Below, one piece after another: positions 10,658 through 18,206 of a stretch of DNA of 22,403 nt. The translations under genes were made by a program, and so were the position numbers. Source of the stretch: Pleurotus djamor (Eukaryota; Basidiomycota; Agaricomycetes; Agaricales; Pleurotaceae). Every line of letters begins with the position of its first letter. Positions within the stretch are counted from its first letter, which is position 1. Location of the stretch: the NCBI GenBank assembly GCA_029747585.1, contig JAPEVF010000736.1:1-22403 (forward strand), in the 5' to 3' direction. A model generated the notes under the pieces. The model saw only the letters and a list, made by a program, of their open reading frames with translations. It searched no databases and had not been told where the DNA came from.

Positions 10658-11077
10658 CTATCCCGAGGACCCGGGTGTGTTGAAGATACATGGGGACGTC
10701 TTCGGATGGAATTGGGTCGCTTCGCTGGGGCGAAATGGCTTCATGAGCGCGGTAATTGGCTGTCGACTTGTAGACGGGGATGGTAGTGTGGAATGTGGTG
10801 GTGCTTGTGGTACTGGAAGTGGAGAACGAGAGGAGTGGTTTGATCCCGGGTGCAGACGGCGATGCCAATGGTATTGATGTCCGAGCGATGGTGGAGGGTC
10901 TTGGTGGGTGCATATCACGCGGCGTGCGTGCGTTTTGTTGTTGTTGCTGATGAACTGGGCGTTGAAGTTGGCGGTGACGTGTGCGGTGGTGAATAGGTTG
11001 AAGACTGCACAAAGGATGGATAAGAATGAGAAGGCATCGACGACGCAAACAGAGACGCACCGGATCCGTGAAACCAT
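10658..11077 (-). CDS. First exon of copy C, secreted-protein-like N-terminus
   Basis: The ATG at 11077 opens 139 codons. The N-terminus MVSRIRCVSVCVV followed by DAFSFLSILCAVFNL has basic residues and then a long hydrophobic stretch, as in a signal peptide or membrane anchor. It is followed by ANFNAQFI..SNNNKTHARRV.CTHQDPPP. The frame continues upstream of this ATG to 11188 without an obvious better start. An overlapping frame (10641-11195) holds the EAISP/DPIPSEDVPM block, which is better conserved with copy B. An intron probably joins the first frame to the second somewhere near 10.8 kb, but I cannot fix its ends. Confidence 0.45.
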   Translation of the reverse strand: MVSRIRCVSVCVVDAFSFLSILCAVFNLFTTAHVTANFNAQFISNNNKTHARRVICTHQDPPPSLGHQYHWHRRLHPGSNHSSRSPLPVPQAPPHSTLPSPSTSRQPITALMKPFRPSEATQFHPKTSPCIFNTPGSSG

Positions 11078-11842
11078 GGATGCTCGGAAGGACCACATAA
11101 CCCACCACACACATATCCCTAGCTTCCCCAAGCGTTTCCCGAGCGTTTCCCAAAGAACCAATCCAGCAGGAGCATTGAGGGTTCGCAAGCTTCAAGCATT
11201 CCGACTTGAATTCGATTACGAGCGCAATGGCGACTTGAATCGCGAAGATTCTCGTGACGATGGGAGACGATGGAGGGGAACATCTGTAATAAGCGAGCTA
11301 TGTCTTGAGAAAAGCGAAACGGGTGGGGATGGGCGACGTACATGAGACTCCGAGAGCCATGGGTCACTGTACGCTCTGCTTTCAAGGCATCGACTGCTGG
11401 AGTTCCCTGACAACGTGAAGTTGCGTGTCGAGTCGCACTGAACGACGGTGGCAGGTGTGGGTGGTCCGGGTTACAGTTCAGAGGAATCGAGCTCGGTCGT
11501 AGATTGAAGAGGAAGCTGCCACGCGTGTGGACGATGATAAGATGGATGGGACATGGGGAATACGACAGCAGGTGCGATGGTGATGATGATGGTGGTGGTG
11601 ATGATGATGGTGGACGGCAGAGACAATCGCCGTCGTCGTTGGCAACGGCATCCAGCTCAGGAAAAAAGATAAGAATCCGTGGGAATGAGATAAGGCTTAT
11701 CTCCACGATCTAATCTCTTTTCCTCTCTCGAAGTCCCCATCATCATGGTCGTCGTCGAGCTCTATCCCGTCTGTCACCACCCAGAGATCTATGGGACTGT
11801 AGCTTTAGGCCCAACCTCAGCCGTCTGCGACGCAAGACTGCT

Positions 11843-12697
11843 ATGAAATCGAGCAGCTCTCGCACGATCTCCATTCTCCCTCATCGTCCCGCGCATCCCC
11901 TCCCCTCGTTGATCTACACTCAATTTACACGCACCTCCGTCGTCGATCTCTCTCTTTTCTCACTCGCTACGCTTCTAAAAGGTCATCTCGGTCATCCAGG
12001 CCGTTATCAAGCCTATTCTGACGATAAAAATGGGTCGATACTTGGTTCCAACGCGCAATCTCGGTGCAGCAGCGTTGTGTTAGGTTTCGACGGCTCGACT
12101 CGCTGTGGAACGGCTTCACCCTCAACCTCAAGTGGAACCTTCCAATATACGCGTCAATCCAGCATCGCCGACGTCTCGCTACGACGATCGAGTCGAGCTT
12201 TTCAACTTTGTGTATCCGTCCTTTCTCCATCCGAAATTCGAATCGGTAAGCAATATCCAAAACCCCTGGTATTCGTCACCACATCCACCACGCCGTATTT
12301 CTCCTCCCTTGCGCATCGTACACGTCTCGTCACTCTCCTTTCGTTTGACGTCTACTTCCCACTTCGCACGATCTCGATACCACAACCTTTCATCGGATGC
12401 AATCTTCGTTACCCATCCTGGTCACAGGAGACCTCAGACTCGACATTGACGATTGGATCTTCCAACTCAATACGAACGGACGCGTGGATGCGTGTAGGAT
12501 CCGGTGGAGTGATGGATGTGGTTTATTCCGTGAGCTTATTTGATCTTGTTTCCTCCTGCGTTTTTGACTCCTCCTTTACGACTTTGAGTTTCGGGAGATT
12601 TCAGTGTCCAGGCGAGTCCTTGGAAGCTGAAATGATCAACATCAAGTCCTTGAAAGCTACCAGATCCACCGAAAGCCGTCAACCGATCGCGATATAG
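11843..12697 (+). CDS. Hypothetical Ser-rich protein, 284-codon frame
   Basis: The ATG at 11843 opens 284 codons to TAG. The product is Ser/Thr-rich and matches no family that I know. Two intron-like segments lie inside: 12530-12604 (GTGAGC..TTTCAG, 75 nt, frame-neutral) and 12246-12427 (GTAAGC..CACAG, 182 nt, frame-changing). If the second is used, the exon after it reads in another frame as DLRLDIDDWIFQLNTNGRV and then DACRIRWSDGCGLFR, which looks more protein-like than the long frame. The strand's low purine content makes long open frames easier to get by chance. I am fairly sure the region is transcribed on the + strand but unsure of the exact protein. Confidence 0.35.
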   Translation: MKSSSSRTISILPHRPAHPLPSLIYTQFTRTSVVDLSLFSLATLLKGHLGHPGRYQAYSDDKNGSILGSNAQSRCSSVVLGFDGSTRCGTASPSTSSGTFQYTRQSSIADVSLRRSSRAFQLCVSVLSPSEIRIGKQYPKPLVFVTTSTTPYFSSLAHRTRLVTLLSFDVYFPLRTISIPQPFIGCNLRYPSWSQETSDSTLTIGSSNSIRTDAWMRVGSGGVMDVVYSVSLFDLVSSCVFDSSFTTLSFGRFQCPGESLEAEMINIKSLKATRSTESRQPIAI

Positions 12698-12958
12698 CAC
12701 TATTGCGACCGTCTTGTATGTCTTTCCTTTTTTTCGCTTCTCCCAGCCACTCAGTGTATTAACATTCACCTAGCTTGATCTCTATCATGCCTGAAGTTGT
12801 CCGTCGTGTCGGCGGCTTCTCTCCCTTTCTCCCTCGGANGTTTTTGGAGCACCCTTCGGGCTTTTCAGGTTGCGGCATCGTCTCTGTAAGTCACATCTGC
12901 TTTTCTTCGCCTTCATCCTCCATTCACTCCCCGCGATCCAATCATCCTTCCCATACTG

Positions 12959-13179
12959 ATGAGCTCGCATTTCCTAATCGACTACGACGTCACAACCAGG
13001 CGCAGCCTCACCGTTGAAGAAGCCGTGGCTGTTGTCTAAGTACATGCTACAACCGCGATCTCAGTATTTCTTGACCCCGTCCTCTTCGCAGTGGGTAACT
13101 GTTTTCCCCCTGTAGCTGGGCAGCGAGTGCGGGCTCTTGCGGCACTGTACTCTGACGGCGATTTTCCAGTTTCAAGGAG
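12959..13179 (+). CDS. Exon cluster of an unrecognised + strand gene
   Basis: Two adjacent stretches look coding. The ATG at 12959 gives 26 residues (SSHFLIDYDVTTRRSLTVEE...) to TAA at 13037. A second exon follows an acceptor (GATCTCAG, 13064) and reads FLDPVLFAVGNCFPPVAGQ and then RVRALAALYSDGDFPVSR up to a GTGAGT donor at 13180. Other good donors follow on the same strand (GTATGT 13221, GTGAGT 13409 and 13530; GTAAGT 12887 lies upstream), a density typical of a multi-intron basidiomycete gene. I cannot join the exons in phase with confidence and do not recognise the product. It may be a remnant. Confidence 0.4.
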
Positions 13180-13780
13180 GTGAGTTTGACATTTTTCCAC
13201 CATCTCCTCTTTGGAAATTGGTATGTCGCCTCTTGATTCTCGCATTTTTCATCTACGGCTTGCAAATAGAACCCTTCTTTTATCTCGATCTTTCTGTTTC
13301 TGGATATCCTCGGGCCGCGCTCTACTTCGAGATGGCTTTCACTCAGACCCAAGCTGTCAAAGATTGAATACCCTTACATGAGAGATTGAGGAAATCTGCC
13401 ATCACAGCGGTGAGTCCTCCCAGTGTTTTTCATCACCTAACAACCCTAATATCCAATTTCGGGACACTTTGTGGACTCTGCAACGCAGCGCGGCATGATA
13501 CAAGTCATCTCAGTATGCTTCAGCCCAAGGTGAGTCATCTTTGACACATCCCCTCATCCCCTCACATCCTTTCCTGCTTGTTTTGATCACCAAATGTGTC
13601 TCGCATCCTTTGTCTCCTTTGAAAAACCCAATATACATATCTTTTGTTGCGCATGCGACCTCTCAATGTAAACTTACCAATCTCTTGGTTTTCAATTTCC
13701 TTTTTAATTTTCAACTGCAATTCTGAGTTTGAATTCAGGTAGTATATAAAGGGTGCTATTCTAAAGTGGGAAGCTTTCCG
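13180..13780 (+). other. Possible further exons and introns, then TATA-like site
   Basis: After the donor at 13180 an acceptor at 13269 (CAAATAG) leads into a frame FFYLDLSVSGYPRAAL..FEMAFTQ that ends at 13367. Donors at 13409 and 13530 flank a 41-nt exon-sized piece. TATATAAAG at 13743-13751 sits about 30 bp before the start of the CpG-poor block. No gene start follows it: the ATG at 13804 ends after three codons. Confidence 0.3.
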
Positions 13781-15081
13781 TCTTGCTTCTTTACCACCAC
13801 CATCATGAGCACATGAGTATAGTGGGATATTTAAATTATGTAATTGTGGGATAATATGTAAATGAGATAAATTAGTCAATATGTTCCCATCCCCTTGGGG
13901 AGTGGATACCTAGTTGATTAATGGTTAATTAGACTTCCTTTGTTGTTAGCAATGTGCTTTCCTCCTTTAGGGGTGTAAGATTAAACCCATTTGCAAGAAC
14001 AACCTATAATGATCTTTTCTGTCTGGTCTTCAATATATCTAGTATCTTCCTTTAAAAGCAAGGCATCAATGTATAAGGATAGGAAGACACCTCTGAGTTA
14101 GTGGTAGCTTTTCAATTTCCTTATCTTTAACTCTGCAATGGGTAATACTTGTGCCTGCAATAAGTAATTGTGCTGTACTGACATTGATTACTCCCATGTT
14201 CCAAGACAATGCAATAACTTGAAACCAAAAGGATGGAAGAATTCTTGGGTGGTAACCAAAGGGAGCTGGGTGGTGTTCTTTATCTAATTCTGGTGCATGT
14301 TATAGCTTTATTCATTTAGTGCTTCTGGTTTTCAAACTTCAAGTGGTCTTCCTTGAAAAGCATTAAGGATTAAGATACTGTCGGCATGGATTGATTGAAT
14401 TATTGTGGGAGTGGAGCTTATTGGCAATAATCATAGAGAAATTTCATTATATACACTGAAGGATTGATACCCAATGGGTGGCTGTAATGGACCATTGGAG
14501 CAACCTAATTAGAGGTGAATCATGATTGTTACTGGCTGTCCATGCAGCCTTGTAGCAGATGCAGTTGAGAGTTTCATCATGTTCAAGAGGAGTCAATGGC
14601 ACATGTGGGCTAGGAAGTTGCATACAATTGATAGATTTGGTGTTGTCATGGTCTAAGATATGGATAAGATCCTAAGTTTTGAGTGTTCTGCATTGCTCAT
14701 GGCCTTAAGGACTTGATGAAATTGATTGATCTACCAACAGTGGTTGGAAAGGAGGTGGTGTGGGCCAATTGGGCGGACTTGCCATCATAGACAATGTCAG
14801 TGTCTATTATGAAGCCAAGCTTAGAAACAGCTGCTGTTGGATTTCTCTGTTCATGGTTAATTGGGAAGTTTCTCCAATAAGTACCTTCTTTGCTTATAGA
14901 TGGTGTTTGTCTGATCTTGACCATGAACAGAGAAATCCAAGCATCAGCATAGGCTTGAGCTCTTCAGCATTGGCAACTCAGCAAATGCCAGATATGGATA
15001 TGAAAAGGAGGGGAGAGGGGGAAAGTTGTACAGTGCTGTGAGGGTTGCAATGGAGGGGGAGAGGTGGGCANTAGGAGGTGT
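13781..15081. other. AT-rich, CpG-depleted block
   Basis: Reading every base of this 1.3-kb stretch, I find only two CG dinucleotides (14382-14383 and 14774-14775). The flanks at 13.4-13.78 kb and from 15.46 kb on have them regularly. TG and CA are abundant. 13781-14690 contains no frame worth reporting on either strand. This looks like an old repeat whose CpG sites have been lost through methylation and deamination, or a foreign insert. No terminal repeats of a full element are visible. Confidence 0.8.
14837..14940. repeat. Inverted repeat, 24-bp arms with one mismatch
   Basis: The left arm 14837-14860 (TTGGATTTCTCTGTTCATGG...) is the reverse complement of 14917-14940 with one mismatch; weaker pairing extends a few bases outward. 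The loop is 56 bp. The arms resemble the arms of the inverted repeat in the 357-bp direct repeats (TTGGATTTCTTTGTCC): 14 of the first 16 bases agree. It may be a small MITE-like hairpin. Confidence 0.75.
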
Positions 15082-15267
15082 CGGTGGATGTTGATGTTGA
15101 GAAGAAGGAGGTGGAGGAGAAAGAGAGAGGAGAACATTAGCAGAGTAATACATGTTAAGGGCCTTACACTCATTGGAGCACTGTGGTTTTGATTTCAATT
15201 TCAATTTCGGTTTCAACGTGGAGTTGGAATTTGATTTGGAAAATCTTGGTAGCTGGGCAGAAGTCAT
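14944..15267 (-). CDS. Low-complexity small open frame
   Basis: The ATG at 15267 opens 107 codons on the - strand. It is Lys/Ser-rich at first (KLKLKSK) and then Pro/Ser/His-rich, with one ambiguous base at 15071. The Lys-Leu stretch comes from a TTTCAA-type repeat. It sits just downstream of the better supported exon 15322-15516 and might be a continuation, but the intron phase I tried does not fit. This is weak support only. Confidence 0.2.
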   Translation of the reverse strand: MTSAQLPRFSKSNSNSTLKPKLKLKSKPQCSNECKALNMYYSANVLLSLSPPPPSSQHQHPPTPPXAHLSPSIATLTALYNFPPLPSFSYPYLAFAELPMLKSSSLC

Positions 15268-15321
15268 TGCTTTTCACTCGTGAGACAAGCAATGCTCAGT
15301 TTTGAAAAAAGGGTTGCTCAC

Positions 15322-15516
15322 CTTGGGATCAAAGGGATTATCATCTTAAACGTTTCCTTGAACGTTTTGACTACATTATTAATGAGAGCATCACATGCTT
15401 TGTCCCTTTCATCCAATTTAACCAGAGTTTCCTTGATACTTTTGTGCTTCTGGGTGACAATTTCTTTCATTCCCTCACGTCCAGCATGGATGAGCTCAGC
15501 AAGTTGGCGAATGGCG
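15322..15516 (-). CDS. Internal exon of a - strand helical protein
   Basis: On the - strand a CAG acceptor (GTAAGGCCCAG) is followed by 195 nt that stay open, then a GTGAGC donor. The residues RQLAELIHAGREGMKEI and KETLVKLDERDKACDALIN have a strong heptad-like, charged helical pattern. The frame has no ATG, so a start-based ORF search would miss it. It lies downstream, on the same strand, of the small gene at 15774-16210 and may be a later exon of it. The 258 bp between them contain the frame HKLRRLVEDSVISLAGNCK, which follows that gene's stop in another frame. Confidence 0.45.
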
Positions 15517-15773
15517 CTGGGCCTTACAGCATTGAGGTGTAGTCAACNAAAAAATGGGTGGGTTGCATGGCTCATATTAATGTAAATCCTCTGTACTTGC
15601 TCTGCTTGTTCTTTTGGAAATTCTATGAAATTCATGGTGGGGATATGCCAGTTCTGCCAGAGAAGGTTAATGTTAATGTAAACTGTTCTGTAGACATGGG
15701 ATATGATTGTGTTGCAGATTTTAGCCCCTTGCAGTTTCCGGCCAATGATATTACACTATCCTCAACTAGGCGT

Positions 15774-16210
15774 CTAAGTTTGTGATGCTCGTTCAGCCTT
15801 GAAAACACCCATCACACCCACCTCCATATGGTTGCCCTTTTCAATGAAATACTCAAACAAATCCACAACCTTCTCCCTATCTGGGAGACCCAATTTGGTT
15901 CTGATGGACGTCCGCAGAGAGCTTTGCAAATGACTTGATATTTTTGACGCTGTTGTTGGAGTGCGGATTGAAGAACATTACTTACTTTGGATGCGCTGGA
16001 GCCTCCTGTCGACCGAGGCCGTGAAATGCTCCAGGCCCTTCGACAAATGTTCAAGGCGGTTGTCAAGCTTTTCAAATAACTTTTGGATTTCAGGGAAAAG
16101 CACGGGCAGATTGCTTGTGTTCTGAGCAATCTGCTGGAGCACTTGGGCGACTGGGTCAGTGGGGGAGAATGGAAGTGAAGAGCATATGAATACTTACCGG
16201 CAGGGTCCAT
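15774..16210 (-). CDS. Small helical protein, paralogue of the 18207-19835 protein
   Basis: The spliced - strand model is 16198-16210, 15986-16150 and 15774-15949: 354 nt, 117 residues, all phases agreeing. The introns are 47 nt (GTAAGT..CCCAG) and 36 nt (GTAAGT..CAACAG), the second very short. Residues 5-50 (VAQVLQQIAQNTSNLP, then RLEHLSKGLEHFTASV) match residues about 261-312 of the + strand protein at 18207-19835. The C-terminal part (LRTSIRTKLGLPDREK...DLFEYFIEKGNHME) has no partner there. The open frame also extends upstream to an ATG at 16399. After the stop, the next frame (HKLRRLVEDSV) looks coding, so a frameshift or missed intron may have truncated it. The protein is of unknown function, probably carried by a mobile element. 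Confidence 0.5.
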
Positions 16211-16459
16211 TGTGGGGGTGACAAAAAAGGAAATGAGTTGGATATAGGAAGGCTTGGGAGGAGGGGGGACAGAATGAGTTGACATGATGAGTTTCACAAC
16301 ATACCCACCTCCCCCAGCCAACCAGGTCTCTCGTTCTCTTATCCGAAGCACCGATTTCACATTGATATGAATACAAGGTGTGTCCTTGTTCTCTGACATT
16401 CTATGATATTCTCAGAATTGAATGCTGAGTATTCAGTGACACTGACGCCATGGCAAAAA

Positions 16460-17999
16460 ATGGAAACCACCCCTCCAAGCGATCACGGTAAACCTCTCAC
16501 CTGCCATCATTGCTCTCACGAAGCCTGATCTTCAGGTAGACCAGGATCATTGGAGAGGGAACTTGGGGAACAATCTTTGGCTCGATCTGTTGGTCCCTCC
16601 AGAAGCTCTGGCTTCAATTCTACCACCCCCTCCTTCAGCACAAACCCAGCCCCTGGTGCATTGACTGCACTAGCACCTTTGATCCCGGTGGAATTAATAA
16701 CAGATACCACTGCTGTCACCTCAATCATCCTCCTGCTACCCAACTCGAGCCCTCTGGAACTCCCGGGGGAAATTCAATTCCCCTCAGAAGAGCTGTTACC
16801 TTCTACCTCAGTCGCTGTTTCCCCTTTGGTTAAACAATCGTTTGACCTCTTAGTCTGCGACATAAGTCGCTGGAAGGACCGTTATAATCTGAGTAATCTC
16901 ACTACTTCTTTTTGCCAAATAAAATGGCATCTTGATTTTGAAGATCGAGACCGTTTCCAGGATCTTGAGGCATTACCATTTATTGACAATTCTCTTAGGC
17001 ACATTGACAGGCTATTCCTGAATCTTCATGATGCATATCTCGTGAGTGCAAACTTCTACTCACGTTGCACCGTCCTCGCCGGGTTTATCCCACAAGACCA
17101 CCTCCCCGCTTTTCTCCCCCTTCTTCGTCACATTCAAAGGGATCGCATCGTAGTCCGGCACGTGCTGCATTTTATGGCTAGCCAGATTCGAAGATGGATG
17201 AGCCGTCTGTCTTTCCTTCTCACGAAACTCGCCAATCTGGTGAGTACTACTTCCATGCTATCGTTTCAGGCATGATACTTACCGTAAGTAAATTTTTCAG
17301 TTACCGGTTCCTGACCGGTATGCTTCCGGAATCATATTGGAGGCATCATTGAAGACACTAGAGCCTGGTAAGTGGGTTGATAATAATATCATCAATTTCT
17401 TCTGTGGTAATCACTGGATTCTCATCCACTGCAACGTCCGCACGTCAACGATTGAGGTATTGGATAGCCTATGAGACCAATACCATGCAGACAAGGCAGT
17501 GTCAAAGGCGAGGCATTTTGCTTGACCAGTTCAGGTAAGTTAGGTTTGACGTTTTTGGTCATCCCATCTTTAACAATGATGTCTTGAACAGTTGACCTGC
17601 GTCTGGATCAATCAGATTCGGACTCGATTCAACCATTCGCTTTTGGCAGCCTGCCAATGGAACGTCGTCGCCCCCGTGGAGGAGGTGTGTTTCTCTCCGC
17701 TTTTGTTTCTCTACATTCCCCATCGAGCACGGCGCTAGATACCCTTTCAAACCACTGAGGTGGATTGTGGCGTGTACGTTATTGTATTCACCCGCCATCT
17801 TATAACTGGGGAAACGGTGAACCATGATGCGTTGCCAAGGTCAGAGATGATTGGAAAGAAGTGGAGCACTCTGAATATGGTGCGACTTTGCCTCTGGTCA
17901 GAGCTTCCGAAAACGGGGGAACAATGGACTTCAATACTGGACATCATCCGCTGCTTTTCTTTGTTTCAACACTATGGTGACTACAAGGTTACTATATAG
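16460..17999 (+). pseudogene. Ulp1-like (C48) cysteine peptidase, disrupted
   Basis: The spliced model is 16460-16487, 16536-17239, 17301-17534, 17592-17684 and 17739-17999: 1320 nt, 439 residues, every phase agreeing. Residues 1-244 form an unrecognised Pro/Ser-rich then helical N-terminal region. The rest matches the SUMO/Ulp1 peptidase pattern: KWVDNNIIN (about 268-276), NHWILIHCN with catalytic His282, EVLDSL with Asp299, and IPFQTTEVDCGVYV with nucleophile Cys363. Family members deconjugate ubiquitin-like proteins, and versions of this domain ride in eukaryotic transposons. There are two oddities. TGA codons at 17472-17474 and 17523-17525 are in frame. Also, only five residues separate the WxDxxIIN motif from the His, where the family normally has dozens, suggesting an internal deletion. 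The start is divergent from the 15774-16210 gene, 250 bp apart. Confidence 0.75.
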
Positions 18000-18121
18000 C
18001 GTTTTTGTTTGTTGTTTTTTGTTTTATTATGACCTGCTGTTTCTTCGGTGTTCAACTTGCGCATCTCACAATTAAAGAAGTTTAGGGGTTTAGGTTGAGC
18101 TATGTATGAGGTTGAGTGGTG

Positions 18122-18128
18122 TATAAAG
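18122..18128 (+). promoter_or_regulatory. TATA box for the 18207-19835 gene
   Basis: TATAAAG lies 79 bp ahead of the ATG at 18207. An earlier in-frame ATG at 18102 lies upstream of the TATA box, which argues for 18207 as the start. Confidence 0.5.
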
Positions 18129-18206
18129 CCAAGGGCAAGGAAAGACGGCCTCCAATCATCCCCCCTGCAATCCCCTCGCATTCCAGTGCAATCTATCCTT
18201 CATCAT

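Larger units (their letters stand above)
8765..11077 (-). pseudogene. Copy C of the triplicated gene, partly degraded
   Basis: It is read on the - strand from the ATG at 11077 to the TAG at 8765-8767, which is aligned with the stops of A and B. Conserved parts in order are the hydrophobic N-terminus with the SNNNK.HA.RV.CTH segment, the frame with EAISPQRSDPIPSEDVPM (open from 11195 to 10641), FTRVGGD..KCHWSAA (about 10.2 kb), LHLWNLE (about 9.8 kb), the 70-nt intron 9521-9590, HEEYNDLRPHQSRLFASQ (about 9.45 kb), and MTALVAGYA (about 8.94 kb). A 4-nt deficit relative to A near the C-terminal RELAFAV breaks the frame. Fungal genes with many tiny introns can hide such shifts, so a working gene is not excluded. 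Its function is not recognised. Confidence 0.5.
8222..11870. repeat. Long tandem repeat unit C (about 3.6 kb)
   Basis: This is the direct tandem partner of unit B with the same block order. The junction B/C (about 8215-8228) and the right edge of C (about 11870) define the unit. It carries the least damaged copy of the repeated gene at its N-terminal end. The stretch 11100-11840 upstream of the gene contains GAT/GGT-rich simple sequence (11580-11615, matched at 7915-7965 in B) and no other supported gene. Confidence 0.85.

Noticed and set aside
13562..13879. 105-residue - strand frame
   Set aside because: It has no ATG at its start, an AT-driven composition and no relation to the splice signals, which are on the other strand.
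15280..15585. 101-residue + strand frame
   Set aside because: It is the antisense shadow of the better supported - strand exon 15322-15516 and has an ambiguous base near its end.
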